NCBI GenBank assembly: GCA_028281925.1
Contig: JANQIX010000019.1
Location: 1 to 64,000 of the forward strand
Direction: 5' to 3'
From: Alphaproteobacteria bacterium
GTDB lineage: Bacteria > Pseudomonadota > Alphaproteobacteria > DSM-16000 > Inquilinaceae
DNA: 64,000 nucleotides
This document shows, one piece after another, positions 24,151 through 34,274 of the stretch (position 1 is the first letter of the stretch; every line of letters begins with the position of its first letter). The translations under genes were made by a program, and so were the position numbers. The notes under the pieces are model-generated. The model searched no databases. It was not told where the DNA came from and worked only from the letters and a program-made list of their open reading frames with translations.

Positions 24151-24986
24151 TGGACAGCCGCATTGACCGCCGTTTCGAATCGTTGCGGGCAAGCCGGCGG
24201 GGCGGGCTGGTGACCTTCATCACGGCGTGCGATCCGGATATCGAGACCAGCTTCAAGCTCTTGTCCGGAATGGCGCAGGCTGGCGCCGACCTGATCGAAC
24301 TGGGAATGCCGTTCAGCGACCCGATGGCCGACGGGCCGTCGATCCAGGCCGCCAATCTGCGGGCGCTGGCCGCCGGTGCGACCCTGTCGAAGACGCTGGA
24401 TCTGGTCCGCCGGTTCCGCGAAGGGGACAATGAGACGCCGATCGTGCTGATGGGGTACTTCAACCCGATCCACACCTATGGCGTCGACCGCTTTCTGCGC
24501 GACGCCAAGGGCGTCGGTGTGGACGGCCTGATCATCGTCGACCTGCCGCCGGAAGAAGACCGCGAGCTGTGCCTGCCGGCTCTCGCCTCCGGCATGCGGT
24601 TCATCCGCCTCGCCACGCCCACGACCGACGATGCCCGGCTGCCGACCGTGCTGGCCAACACCAATGGGTTCCTCTACTTCGTCGCGATCACCGGGATCAC
24701 GGGAACGCGCTCCGCTTCGGAAGAGGTGGTGGCGTCAGCGGTCACGCGGCTGCGCCGCCACACCGCGCTGCCCATCGCCGTCGGCTTCGGCGTGAAGACT
24801 CCGGAAAACGCTTCGATGGTAGTGCGATTTGCCGATGCCGCCGTCGTAGGGTCTGCCATCGTCGACCGGATTGCGGCCGGCATCGATGCGGAAGGCCAGG
24901 TCGCACCGACCATGGTGGACGATGTGCTGGGATTCGTCCGTCAACTGGCCGACGCCGTTCGCGCCACGCCGCGGCAGGCGGCATGA
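24150..24986 (+). CDS. trpA: Tryptophan synthase alpha subunit
   Basis: A 278-residue TIM-barrel protein that cleaves indole-3-glycerol phosphate to indole. The catalytic Glu is in [11 protein letters not shown] (near residue 49). The second catalytic Asp is in Thr-Pro-Thr-Thr-Asp-Asp, and the phosphate site Gly-Phe-Gly-Val is at about residue 211. The start ATG overlaps the trpB stop. 93 bp then separate it from accD, the usual neighbour in alphaproteobacteria. Confidence 0.96.
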   Translation: MDSRIDRRFESLRASRRGGLVTFITACDPDIETSFKLLSGMAQAGADLIELGMPFSDPMADGPSIQAANLRALAAGATLSKTLDLVRRFREGDNETPIVLMGYFNPIHTYGVDRFLRDAKGVGVDGLIIVDLPPEEDRELCLPALASGMRFIRLATPTTDDARLPTVLANTNGFLYFVAITGITGTRSASEEVVASAVTRLRRHTALPIAVGFGVKTPENASMVVRFADAAVVGSAIVDRIAAGIDAEGQVAPTMVDDVLGFVRQLADAVRATPRQAA

Positions 24987-25079
24987 CCAACCGCAGCGCG
25001 GTTTGCCGGTCGCGCCCTTGACGGCGGCGGTGCAAGCCGTCATCACCGTCGCCGATTCCGTCACTGAAACCAGGCCGTC

Positions 25080-26045
25080 ATGAACTGGCTGAGCAACTTC
25101 GTCCGCCCCAAAATCCGCGCGCTGGCGGGCAAATCCGATGTGCCGGATAACCTCTGGCACAAATGCCCGAACTGCGAAGCCATGATCTTCCACCGGGATC
25201 TGGAGGCGCATCTGCATGTCTGCCAGCATTGCGGCCACCACATGCGCATCTCGGCCGAACAGCGTCTGGCCATGCTGTTCGACGACGCACGGTACCATGT
25301 GATCGAGCTGCCGAAGCCGGCGGTCGATCCGCTGCGCTTTCGCGATTCCAAGCGGTATGTGGACCGACTGAAAGAGGCCCAGACTCGCGCCGGGCGGCAG
25401 GATGCCGTGGTCGTCGCCCATGGTACGCTGGGCGGGCATCCGGCCGTAATCGCGGCGTTCGACTTCGCCTTCATGGGCGGATCCATGGGCATGGCCGTAG
25501 GTGAGGCGATGCTGGCGGCCGCCCGGCTGGCCGTGCTGCAGGAAGCACCGCTGATCGCCATCCCGGCTTCTGGTGGCGCGCGCATGCAGGAAGGCGTGCT
25601 GTCGCTGATGCAGATGCCGCGCACCGTGATTGCCGTGCAGCAGGTCAAGCAGGCGGGGCTGCCCTATTTCGTCGTCTTCACCGATCCGACAACCGGCGGC
25701 GTGACCGCGTCCTTCGCCACCCTGGGCGATATCCATCTGGCCGAGCCCGGCGCCCAGATCGGCTTCGCCGGTGCCCGCGTGATCGAAGAGACGATCCGCC
25801 AGACCCTGCCCGAAGGGTTCCAGAAGGCGGAGTACCTGCTGGATCACGGCTTGGTCGATCTGGTGGTGCCGCGCGCCGAGCTCAGAGACACGCTGATCCG
25901 TCTGCTGGGACTGATCCTGCAGCCGCAGCTGGAGCCGGCGGAAGAGGTTGCGGAGCCCGAGCCCGAAAAGGTGCCTGAAGAAGCGGAGGCGACGCCCGAG
26001 CCCGCAGCCGAAGACGGCGGGACCGCCGAACGTGCCGGAGAGTGA
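25080..26045 (+). CDS. accD: Acetyl-CoA carboxylase carboxyltransferase beta subunit
   Basis: A 321-residue subunit of the carboxyltransferase that makes malonyl-CoA with AccA. The N-terminal zinc ribbon is visible as Cys-Pro-Asn-Cys and Cys-Gln-His-Cys-Gly (near residues 27-51), followed by the crotonase-type core with Ser-Gly-Gly-Ala-Arg-Met-Gln-Glu. The last ~40 residues form an acidic Pro/Glu-rich tail beyond the normal fold. The gene overlaps folC by 14 bp. Confidence 0.95.
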   Translation: MNWLSNFVRPKIRALAGKSDVPDNLWHKCPNCEAMIFHRDLEAHLHVCQHCGHHMRISAEQRLAMLFDDARYHVIELPKPAVDPLRFRDSKRYVDRLKEAQTRAGRQDAVVVAHGTLGGHPAVIAAFDFAFMGGSMGMAVGEAMLAAARLAVLQEAPLIAIPASGGARMQEGVLSLMQMPRTVIAVQQVKQAGLPYFVVFTDPTTGGVTASFATLGDIHLAEPGAQIGFAGARVIEETIRQTLPEGFQKAEYLLDHGLVDLVVPRAELRDTLIRLLGLILQPQLEPAEEVAEPEPEKVPEEAEATPEPAAEDGGTAERAGE

Positions 26046-27351
26046 CCCCGCCGCGGCCGCAGCCGTAGCGGCCGCACTCGACCGCCTGTCGCGGCTGCAT
26101 CCTAAGAAGATCGATCTTTCGCTGGGCCGTATGCAGCGCCTCTTGGCGGCCCTCGGCAACCCGCACCTGCGGGTGCCGCCGGTGATCCATGTGGCGGGAA
26201 CGAACGGCAAGGGGTCGGCCGTCGCGTTCCTCAGGGGCATTCTGGAGAGCTGGGGTCGGACGGTTCACACCTATACCTCGCCGCATCTCGTCCGGTTCAA
26301 CGAGCGCATCCGCATTGCAGGCGCCCCGATCGGCGATGCCGCCCTAGCGCAGCTCTTGGATCGGGTGGAGGCGGCGAATGGCGGTGAGCCCATCACCTAT
26401 TTCGAGATCACGACGGCCGCCGCCTTCCTGGCCTATTCGGAGATCCCGGCCGATATCCTGCTCTTGGAAGTGGGGCTGGGTGGGCGCCTCGATGCCACCA
26501 ATGTGATCGACCGGCCCGCCGTTACGGCAATCACCACGATCTCCATGGACCATGTTCAGTTCCTGGGTGACACGCTGGCCGCGATCGCGGGGGAAAAAGC
26601 CGGCATCGCCAAGCCAGGCGTACCGCTGGTGGTGGCGCCCCAGGAACCGGATGCCGAACGGACTGTGCGCGACTCGGCCGATGCGGTGGGGGCCCCGCTC
26701 TGCCTGCATGGGCGCGACTGGCACATCGCCCATGAGCGGCAAAGCTGGCGGCTGATTACCGCATCGGGCGAACGCGCTTTCGACGATCCGCCGCTACCGG
26801 GCCGGCACCAGCGGATCAATCTGGCCGTCGCTGTTCTGTGCCTGGACCATCTGTTGCACGGCCGCATCGCCGATACCGGCTTGGCGGACTGTGCGCCCGG
26901 TATCGCCAAGGTCGAGTGGCCGGCTAGGCTGCAGCGGTTGACCAGCGGGCCGCTGGTCAACCGATTGCCGCAGGGCTGGCGGCTCTGGCTGGACGGCGGC
27001 CACAACGACAGCGCTGGTGTCGCACTGGCCGACTGGGCGGCCCGCCGGGATGGCGCGAGGCCGCTGCACCTGATCATCGGTATGCTGGAGAGCAAGGACG
27101 CCACGGCGTTCCTGGGGCCGCTGGCAAACGTGGCAAGCACCGTGGGGGTTATTCCGATCGAGGGTGAGCCGGCGAGCTTCACGACGAAGACGTTGGCGGC
27201 CTACGCACACCAAGCCGGCCATCGCGGCGTTACCGCCTATGATGACGCAGAGAGCGCGTTGTCGGCTGTTTCAGCGAATGACAGCGCGGCGGACGTCCTG
27301 ATCTGCGGATCGCTCTATCTGGCGGGCCGGATCCTCGCCGGGCATGGCTAG
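26032..27351 (+). CDS. folC: Bifunctional folylpolyglutamate synthase / dihydrofolate synthase
   Basis: A 439-residue Mur-ligase-type enzyme that adds glutamate to dihydropteroate and folates. The P-loop is Gly-Thr-Asn-Gly-Lys-Gly-Ser (near residue 49). Further conserved blocks are Thr-Ser-Pro-His-Leu-Val-Arg-Phe-Asn-Glu-Arg-Ile, Gly-Leu-Gly-Gly-Arg-Leu-Asp-Ala-Thr-Asn and, toward the C-terminus, Leu-Asp-Gly-Gly-His-Asn. A GTG start inside the accD 3' end gives the expected family length; the frame is open ~28 codons further upstream. Confidence 0.94.
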   Translation: MPESDPAAAAAVAAALDRLSRLHPKKIDLSLGRMQRLLAALGNPHLRVPPVIHVAGTNGKGSAVAFLRGILESWGRTVHTYTSPHLVRFNERIRIAGAPIGDAALAQLLDRVEAANGGEPITYFEITTAAAFLAYSEIPADILLLEVGLGGRLDATNVIDRPAVTAITTISMDHVQFLGDTLAAIAGEKAGIAKPGVPLVVAPQEPDAERTVRDSADAVGAPLCLHGRDWHIAHERQSWRLITASGERAFDDPPLPGRHQRINLAVAVLCLDHLLHGRIADTGLADCAPGIAKVEWPARLQRLTSGPLVNRLPQGWRLWLDGGHNDSAGVALADWAARRDGARPLHLIIGMLESKDATAFLGPLANVASTVGVIPIEGEPASFTTKTLAAYAHQAGHRGVTAYDDAESALSAVSANDSAADVLICGSLYLAGRILAGHG

Positions 27352-27353
27352 CC

Positions 27354-27391
27354 GCGTCCGTCGGGTCGCGCAGGCGTGACCGGACGGACGC
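27354..27391. terminator. Hairpin at the folC/trxA convergent junction
   Basis: gcgtccgtc (27354-27362) pairs with gacggacgc (27383-27391) across a 20-base loop, right after the folC stop and before the trxA stop from the other strand. The position suits a bidirectional terminator, but the loop is long and no T-run follows on either side. Confidence 0.3.
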
Positions 27392-27405
27392 CACTCCGGT
27401 TTGTA

Positions 27406-27726
27406 TCAGAGGTTGGAATCGACCCAGTCGTAGAGCGCGGTCTTCGGCAGGGCGCCGATCTTGGTGGCGGCCACCTGGCCGTCCTTGAACAGCATCAGGG
27501 TCGGGATGCCACGCACGCCGTATTTCGACGGCGTCTCGGGATTCTCGTCGATATTGATCTTGGCGACGGTGATCTTGTCGCCCATGTCGCCTGCCAGATC
27601 CTCCAGCGCCGGAGCGATGATCTTGCAGGGCCCGCACCATTCCGCCCAGAAATCGACCAGGACGGGATTGGAGGCGCTCAGCACGTCGGCATCGAAACTG
27701 CCGTCGGTGACAGGTTTGGTGCTCAT
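27406..27726 (-). CDS. trxA: Thioredoxin
   Basis: A 106-residue thioredoxin with the active site Trp-Cys-Gly-Pro-Cys-Lys (near residue 31), the cis-proline in Arg-Gly-Ile-Pro-Thr-Leu and the C-terminal Gly of the fold. It reduces disulfides in cytosolic proteins. It lies 111 bp downstream of addA on the same strand, the standard alphaproteobacterial order. Confidence 0.96.
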   Translation of the reverse strand: MSTKPVTDGSFDADVLSASNPVLVDFWAEWCGPCKIIAPALEDLAGDMGDKITVAKINIDENPETPSKYGVRGIPTLMLFKDGQVAATKIGALPKTALYDWVDSNL

Positions 27727-27837
27727 GGCCGTAACCTTTCATCCATTTGCCGCCCGCCGCATCGATCCGGCCGGCGCTGACTTGGCGCAACATTAGGTGT
27801 GGGCGATCAGAGAGGTCAAGGTGAGCGCGCAGCCGCC

Positions 27838-30800
27838 TCAGACCAGCCCTGCCTGCGGTGCATGGGCGTCCAGCCCCGCGCCATCGAGCGGCATCAGCTT
27901 CGGTCCCACCGTCCACAAGAGAGCGCATAGCACCGGGCGATCCGGATAGATCTGGCCGACTGCGGCGCGGTAGGCCGCCATCTGCCGCCAGTAGAGCGGC
28001 GGGACCTCGTTCGCCGTGGCGGGGGGTGGTCGGTTGGTCTTGTAGTCGACGATCAGCACCGAATCGTTGCGCACCACCAGCCGGTCGATCTGCCCGCTGA
28101 CCACCCGCCCGCCGATCACCCCCGTGATCGGCACCTCTGACCGGCTGCCTGGGCCGAAGACCGCAGCGAAGCCGGGGTCGGAGAGCACGGCGAGGGTCTC
28201 GGTGAGCAGTTCGTTCTGCGTATCGGGCGAGAGGCCGAGCGATGGGCCGGCCAGATAGCGCTGTGCGACCGCCCGGCGCAGATCTTCGGCCAGGTCGGGC
28301 AGCGATTGCAGCAGCGCGTGCACGATGCGGCCGCGCTTGAACCGGTTGTCGTCGGCGGGCTGCAGCGGTGTCAGAGTTGCGGGATCCTCGCCGTCCGGGC
28401 GGGAGGGGGCCAGTGGCTTCGGCGGTTGCGGCTCCGGCGGCGCCGGGCGGCGCGCCCAGTCGGGCAGGGTGCCGGACACGACTCCGGCTATCGCGGGCCC
28501 GGCATCACGGCGGTCGATATCGCCGACGGATAGCCGCAGCACGGGGTCGTCGAAAGGCGGTTGCGGGACAGCCTGGGCCACGGGCTCTAACGCATCGCGG
28601 CAAAGGCGGTACCAGCAGTCTTCGCCTGGCAGCTTTGGCCCGTGGTGGCCGGCAATCACCAATCTGTCTTCCGCACGGGTCAGGGCCACGTACAGAAGCC
28701 GCCGGTATTCCTCCTGCTGTTTCGCATCGGCACGCGCGCGCATGGCCTCTGTCACCGCATCTTCGCGTTCCCGACGCGGTGACCAGAGGGGAACGTCGAT
28801 CTCCTCATCCGGCCAGACGATATCGGTCGCCCGGCGCGGCCGGGACACCGTGTCCGGCATGATCACGATCGGGGCCTGCAGGCCCTTTGCCCCGTGCACT
28901 GTCATGATCCTGAGGCGCCGCGGCCCCGTCTGGTCGAATTCTCGCTTGACCGTCACATCGCCGGTGTCGGCCATGTGCACGAACCGCTGCAGCGACGGTG
29001 GGCCTCTCGCCTCCACACCGCAGGCGAGGGTCAGCAGTTCGTCAATCGGGTCTTCGGCTTCCGCCCCCAGCCGTCCCAGAAGGGCACGGCGCCCGCTGAC
29101 CGGGTCAGCAGGGCAGGGGTGGGTCAGGATGCGTGTCAACAGCTCGAACGGCGGCACATAGTCGGCCAGCGCCAGCAAGTCGCCAAGCCAAGCGGACGCG
29201 GCCCGGTCGCGGGGGTCGTCGCCGGCCGTCAGGGCCCGCCAGAGGTTGGTGATCCTGCCGTGTGCCAAGCGAAACAACGCCGGTTCGTCGAAACCGATCA
29301 GCGGCGATTTCAGTGCCGCCGCCAGCGTCAAGTCGTCCTCCGGCAGAAGCAATACCTGCAGGACGGCCAGCAGGTCCTTCACGGCCAGCTGATGCCGCAG
29401 CACCATGCGGTCGAGCCCAGCCACAGCCACGCCTTGGTCCTTCAGCGCACGGACAAGCTGGTTGAAGAAGCGGTTGCGGGTGCGCAGCAGTATCAGGATG
29501 TCGCCGGCCTCAACGCCGCGGCCGACCGATGGCAGCCAGATCCGGTCGTCGATCCAGCTGCGCACGGTCTCGGCAATCTGGCTGGCCAGGCGGGCGCCGG
29601 GATCGCGGTCGCGGCGCTGCGTGACCGGCGGGGTCCAGGGTTCGTCCTCATCGGTCTTGGACGGGCCGAACAGTGGCCAGACCTCCACCAGACCCGGTGC
29701 CGAGGCGCGATGGGCGAGGTGGCGGATCGGCTGGCTCGCGTCGGCTGTGACACCGTGGCGAGCGCGGTCATGCGCGAACACGGCGTCGACCGCCTGCAGG
29801 ATCGCAGGCCCAGACCGAAAAGAGGTCTGCAGGGCGACGGTCGACAGGCCGCCCTGGCTGGTGGGGAGCTGGCGGTCGAATTCGGCGCGCATATGCGCGA
29901 ACTCGCGCGGGTCGGCCCGCTGGAAGCTGAAGATCGACTGTTTTTCGTCACCCACGACGAACAGGGTGCGCCGCCTGCCTTCGTCGCCGCTGCCGGCGAA
30001 GAACTCTTCGGCCAGCGCGGCAACCACGCGCCACTGGTCCGGATTGGTGTCCTGGGCTTCATCGATCAGCAAGTGGTCGATACCGCCATCGAGCTTGAAC
30101 AGCACCCAGGGCGCGATGCCCGGCCTCTCCAGAAGATTGGCGGTCAGATCCACCTGATCGTCATAGTCCAGCAGCCCACGCCGGGCCTTCGCATCGGCAT
30201 AAGCCTCTGTCAGGGCGTGGCCCAGTGTCAGCAAAGCGGATGTCGCGCACGCGTTGCGCAGGGCCTTGCGCCGATCCGCCAGCCGGACCAGGCGATCGGC
30301 CTCGTCCAGAAGGGCGGGGAGCGCGTCGGGAAACCGCTCGGCCGGTTTCTTCGTGATCAGCCTGGATTTCGGTCGCCCGTCCGCGGTCAGGAAGGCGCTT
30401 TCATAGTCGCCGAACTGCGCTGGTCGCTCCGCCGGTGCGGCAAGCCAGCGCGCAATGGCATCCGCCCGTTCGCGATCGGTGGCAGCGCCGGTCGACAGGG
30501 CATCCACCGCGACCTTCAGGTCGGGGCCGTCGAATGCGACGTCCTCGCATGCCGCTGCCAGCAGGGCTGCATCGGTGTCTTCGGTGCTGACATTGAGGCG
30601 GTGGTGGACGGCGTCGGTCAATGCCGCGAAGCCGCCTTGATCGCGGATCGCGCGGGCCAGCTTGCCGCGTTGCGCGACAATCTCAGCCAGCAGCTCCGCC
30701 AACCGGTCTTCATGGACCTCTCCGCTCAACACCGCCAGGGCCGCGGCGACATCAGCGTTGGCTGCTGAGAAGACGCGGTCGCGCACGTCCCGCAGCAGAT

Positions 30801-31278
30801 CGGCCGCTGTCTGTTCGTCGGCCGCCTCGAAATGCGGTGACAGACCCGCTTCCAGCGGGAAGCGCCGCAGCACCGATTGGCAGAACGCATGGATTGTCTG
30901 GATGTTCAGGCCGCCCGGCGTTTCTAACACCTGCGCCAACAGCCGGCGTGCCGCCTGCTGCTGGGCATTGGTCGGCCTGGCGCCCGTGAGGGCCGCCAGG
31001 TTTTCAACCAGCTTCGCATCGTCCGTGATCGCCCAGCCAGACAGCCGCCTGACCAGGCGGTAAGCCATCTCCGCCGCCGCCGCTCGCGTGAAGGTGATGC
31101 ACAGGATGCGGCCCGGCGGGGTTCCCGGCCGTCCGTCAGCATCCGGCAGCATCAGCCGCAGCACGCGATCGGTCAGCACCTTGGTCTTGCCGGTGCCGGC
31201 CGAGGCCGCGACCCAGACCGAGCGGCCTGGCTCGGACGCCCGTGCCTGAGCGACGGCGGGGCCTTCGCCCAGCGTCAT
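27838..31278 (-). CDS. addA: Double-strand break repair helicase AddA
   Basis: A 1146-residue UvrD/RecB-type helicase-nuclease. Walker A is Ala-Ser-Ala-Gly-Thr-Gly-Lys-Thr (near residue 25), Walker B is Leu-Leu-Ile-Asp-Glu-Ala-Gln-Asp and a helicase motif is Thr-Val-His-Gly-Ala-Lys-Gly-Leu. The C-terminal PD-(D/E)XK nuclease has Val-Asp-Tyr-Lys-Thr-Asn-Arg (near residue 1082). With AddB it resects DNA ends for RecA-dependent repair. The ATG at 31278 overlaps the addB stop as ATGA; the frame remains open upstream but those starts fall inside addB. Confidence 0.95.
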   Translation of the reverse strand: MTLGEGPAVAQARASEPGRSVWVAASAGTGKTKVLTDRVLRLMLPDADGRPGTPPGRILCITFTRAAAAEMAYRLVRRLSGWAITDDAKLVENLAALTGARPTNAQQQAARRLLAQVLETPGGLNIQTIHAFCQSVLRRFPLEAGLSPHFEAADEQTAADLLRDVRDRVFSAANADVAAALAVLSGEVHEDRLAELLAEIVAQRGKLARAIRDQGGFAALTDAVHHRLNVSTEDTDAALLAAACEDVAFDGPDLKVAVDALSTGAATDRERADAIARWLAAPAERPAQFGDYESAFLTADGRPKSRLITKKPAERFPDALPALLDEADRLVRLADRRKALRNACATSALLTLGHALTEAYADAKARRGLLDYDDQVDLTANLLERPGIAPWVLFKLDGGIDHLLIDEAQDTNPDQWRVVAALAEEFFAGSGDEGRRRTLFVVGDEKQSIFSFQRADPREFAHMRAEFDRQLPTSQGGLSTVALQTSFRSGPAILQAVDAVFAHDRARHGVTADASQPIRHLAHRASAPGLVEVWPLFGPSKTDEDEPWTPPVTQRRDRDPGARLASQIAETVRSWIDDRIWLPSVGRGVEAGDILILLRTRNRFFNQLVRALKDQGVAVAGLDRMVLRHQLAVKDLLAVLQVLLLPEDDLTLAAALKSPLIGFDEPALFRLAHGRITNLWRALTAGDDPRDRAASAWLGDLLALADYVPPFELLTRILTHPCPADPVSGRRALLGRLGAEAEDPIDELLTLACGVEARGPPSLQRFVHMADTGDVTVKREFDQTGPRRLRIMTVHGAKGLQAPIVIMPDTVSRPRRATDIVWPDEEIDVPLWSPRREREDAVTEAMRARADAKQQEEYRRLLYVALTRAEDRLVIAGHHGPKLPGEDCWYRLCRDALEPVAQAVPQPPFDDPVLRLSVGDIDRRDAGPAIAGVVSGTLPDWARRPAPPEPQPPKPLAPSRPDGEDPATLTPLQPADDNRFKRGRIVHALLQSLPDLAEDLRRAVAQRYLAGPSLGLSPDTQNELLTETLAVLSDPGFAAVFGPGSRSEVPITGVIGGRVVSGQIDRLVVRNDSVLIVDYKTNRPPPATANEVPPLYWRQMAAYRAAVGQIYPDRPVLCALLWTVGPKLMPLDGAGLDAHAPQAGLV

Positions 31279-34274
31279 GCCTCGTCCTCGCCGCCGGCGA
31301 CCGACCACTCGGCCAACCGTGCAAGGTGGTCGTAAGGTCCCTCGGTGGATCCCGGCGGACGCCGCGGGCGCGACAGATAGGGTGTGGCCTCGCGCTCGAA
31401 CAGGGCGATCAGGCTGGCGAAACCTGCCTCGGCATCGGCGATGGCAGTGTCCGGCTCGCCGTCCGCGGCATCGCGCGAGGCGCCGGGTGGGTCCCCGCCG
31501 GACAGCCGCCAATAGATCAGCGCACCCACCGGTGCGGCCGGCAGGTCACGGAAACCGCCGGCACGGGCGATCAAGCCTTCCAGGGGCAGTTGCGGGGCGA
31601 AGCCGTGCGCCACCTGCTTCTTCGACGGAAGCTGCCCGGTCTTGTAGTCGAGGATGGCGAGCTTGCCGGCATGATCGACGTCGATCCGGTCGGCACGGGC
31701 GGTCAGCGTGACCTCGCGGCCGCGACCCGGCACCGCCAACCGGCCGTCCCGTTCGCAGGCAAGGGTGCGGAACCGTGCCTTCCAATCCGCCTCTTGGGCA
31801 ATGAACCAGCGGGCGACACGCTCGAAACGGGGCCACCAGAAGGCCCGCACCGCCGGGAAGACCGCAAGTGCCGCAAATTCGGTCCGACCGATCGTGAGCA
31901 GCCGGTCGAGCGCAGTATCCTGATCACTGCCCGCAGCCGCCGGATCGGCCAAGAACCGCGCCAGAATCTGATGGATGATCTGTCCTCGATCCGCCGCCCC
32001 TGGATCGGCCTCCAACGGCTCCAACTGTTCCAACCTCAAGACCTTGCGGGCGTAGAAGGCATAGGGGTCGGACATCAGTGTCTGGGTATCGCTGACACTG
32101 ATGCGGGTCGGCCGGGCAGTGTGCGGCGGCCGGGGTTCCGGCGGCGCCGTTGGCCGGACGGCATCGGGCCGATCGAGTGCGGCAAACCAGTCGAGCCACG
32201 GCGCATCAGAGCCGGAGGCCGCCTGCTGGACCTCGATGCCAGACGCCGCCGCCACGGTGTCCAACCGCATCAGCCATCGCGACGGCACCATCGGCGTGCC
32301 GTCGACCCGCGTCGCCCGCGTCAGCACGATTTCAGGCGCCGCCGCGGCCTGCGCGAAATCATGGGCGGACAGACCGATGCGTCGTTCCGGCGAGGGCAAG
32401 CCGAAGGCTGCCCGCATGGGTCGCGACATCCAGGGATCTGCGTCCGCCAGGCGCGGCCATGTGCCTTCGTTCAGGCCGCCGAGGATCAACCGGTCGGCCT
32501 GCAGCAACCTGGCTTCCAGCGGTCCCCAGATCGACAGCCTCGGGTGTTCGCCGTAGCGGGGGCGCACCACGCGTTCCTCCAGCACGGCATCGAGCAGGCC
32601 CGGATAGTCGGCGGTCGCGACGGGCGGGAAGCCGTCGACGGCGTCGGCCAGATCGGCAAGCGCGACGGCTGCCGCCTCTCCATCCTCTTGTCGCCACAGC
32701 CGATCGGCGCCGTCCATGACCATCGTCGCTGCCAGCCCTTCGGCGAACGCGATATGGGCAGTGATCAGCTCTGTGAGGGCAGCGGTCGGCGCGGCCAGCC
32801 GCCGTTCGAAGGGATCTGCGATCGCGGCAATCCGATCAATCAGATCCGTCAGGGTGCGGCGCTCCGCATCGGGCAGCTCTCTGCCCGACACGGCTTCGCG
32901 CAACGCCGGCAGGCCCGGGCGCGGACGCGGCCCGCGAAGGATTTCCCGCTCCAGCAGGCGCAAGGTTGCGCGCAGGAAGGCCGGATCCAGCCCAGCGGCC
33001 GCCAGCGGGTGCTTCAGCAGGCTCAACAGGTCGATCGGCGCAAAGCCTCCGACTGCGACGGTCGCGGCGAGGCGCAGGAAGGCGCCGACCGGAGTTGCCG
33101 CAAGAGGGCGGCCGGCGCTGTCGTCGACCGTCACGTCCCAGCGTTCCAGCTCGGCCGCAACCCGTCTCGCCAGGCGGCGATCAGGGGTCACCAGGGCCGC
33201 GGTGCGCCCGGGTGTCTCCAGCGTTTCGCGCAGCATCAGCGCGATGACGCCGGCTTCTTCCCGTTCGCTGGCGGTTTCCACCCGCAGCATGCCGTCGGCA
33301 GTGCTGGTGTCCAGTTCGTGCAGGTCAAGCCAAGCCTCTGTCGTTGCCGGCGGCCGCATGACCTCGCGCAAGAGCGGCCGGCGGTCTGGGCGGGGGCACG
33401 ACCCCGGCCAGTCCGGCACCTGGCGCCGGTCGATGCCGATCGTGGCCAGCAGGTGCTTCATGGCGATCTGCGGATGGCTGTCGTCGAGCGCATCCCAGCT
33501 CTCGCTGTCCATGTCGCGATCGAGCCCCGGCAGCACGACGACGCCATGCGGCAGTTTCGCTATGGTCGCGATCAGGTCCGCCGTCGCCGGAATCGAGCCG
33601 GTCGATCCTGCGGCGATAACGGGGTGGTCGGGCGGGTGGGCCTGCCAGAGGTCCGCCTGCGCCTGCAGCACCCGATTGCGGTGATCGGCCGGGTCGATCG
33701 CCCCGAGCTCTTGCAGTATCGCCGGCCACCGTTCCGTCACCAGCTTCAGGAAATCCAGAGTCACCTGCCAGTGGCGGGCGAGCTCCTCGGGCACCAGGGC
33801 GGCCAGCCGGTCGAAGCCGAGCAGGTGCGTGGCTGCGAGGTCGATCAGGCGGGTCAGGTCGCCGGACAGGCGGAACGCCTGCCCCAGGGTCAGGCCCAGA
33901 TCGCGGCGGGCCGTGATCAGGCGCGTCAGCAGGATCTGTCGGCGCATCGGTGCGATCGGCGTCGGCAGGTCGAACGACGCCGCGCCCGCAGGCAGTTCAT
34001 CCGCCGCCAGCACCAGAGCGTCGGTGTCGATGTCGCCCAGCGGGCTCATGCGGGGCAGAAGCTGCGCCCGCCCCCCCGGCGTCACCCGCAAAAACGCGTC
34101 GGCCAGCGCGCGACAGGCCCGGCGTGTGGGCAGCAGAACATGGACGTCGCTCAGCGCGATCGGATCATGACCGATTTCCTGCAGGATGCCGTTGGCCAGG
34201 ACATCGACGAATGGGCAGCCGGGGGGGACGGTGAAGACACGCGGTGTCGGATCGCCGCGGACTTCAAAGACCAT
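31275..34274 (-). CDS. addB: Double-strand break repair protein AddB
   Basis: A 999-residue partner of AddA. The N-terminal half is an inactivated helicase of the alphaproteobacterial AddB type (Val-Leu-Leu-Pro-Thr-Arg-Arg-Ala near residue 47). The C-terminus has a PD-(D/E)XK nuclease with Ala-Ile-Leu-Asp-Tyr-Lys-Thr-Gly-Gln (near residue 880). The start ATG at 34274 lies inside the 3' end of the nucleotidyltransferase gene (11 bp overlap). An alternative start at 34295 would add seven residues. Confidence 0.94.
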   Translation of the reverse strand: MVFEVRGDPTPRVFTVPPGCPFVDVLANGILQEIGHDPIALSDVHVLLPTRRACRALADAFLRVTPGGRAQLLPRMSPLGDIDTDALVLAADELPAGAASFDLPTPIAPMRRQILLTRLITARRDLGLTLGQAFRLSGDLTRLIDLAATHLLGFDRLAALVPEELARHWQVTLDFLKLVTERWPAILQELGAIDPADHRNRVLQAQADLWQAHPPDHPVIAAGSTGSIPATADLIATIAKLPHGVVVLPGLDRDMDSESWDALDDSHPQIAMKHLLATIGIDRRQVPDWPGSCPRPDRRPLLREVMRPPATTEAWLDLHELDTSTADGMLRVETASEREEAGVIALMLRETLETPGRTAALVTPDRRLARRVAAELERWDVTVDDSAGRPLAATPVGAFLRLAATVAVGGFAPIDLLSLLKHPLAAAGLDPAFLRATLRLLEREILRGPRPRPGLPALREAVSGRELPDAERRTLTDLIDRIAAIADPFERRLAAPTAALTELITAHIAFAEGLAATMVMDGADRLWRQEDGEAAAVALADLADAVDGFPPVATADYPGLLDAVLEERVVRPRYGEHPRLSIWGPLEARLLQADRLILGGLNEGTWPRLADADPWMSRPMRAAFGLPSPERRIGLSAHDFAQAAAAPEIVLTRATRVDGTPMVPSRWLMRLDTVAAASGIEVQQAASGSDAPWLDWFAALDRPDAVRPTAPPEPRPPHTARPTRISVSDTQTLMSDPYAFYARKVLRLEQLEPLEADPGAADRGQIIHQILARFLADPAAAGSDQDTALDRLLTIGRTEFAALAVFPAVRAFWWPRFERVARWFIAQEADWKARFRTLACERDGRLAVPGRGREVTLTARADRIDVDHAGKLAILDYKTGQLPSKKQVAHGFAPQLPLEGLIARAGGFRDLPAAPVGALIYWRLSGGDPPGASRDAADGEPDTAIADAEAGFASLIALFEREATPYLSRPRRPPGSTEGPYDHLARLAEWSVAGGEDEA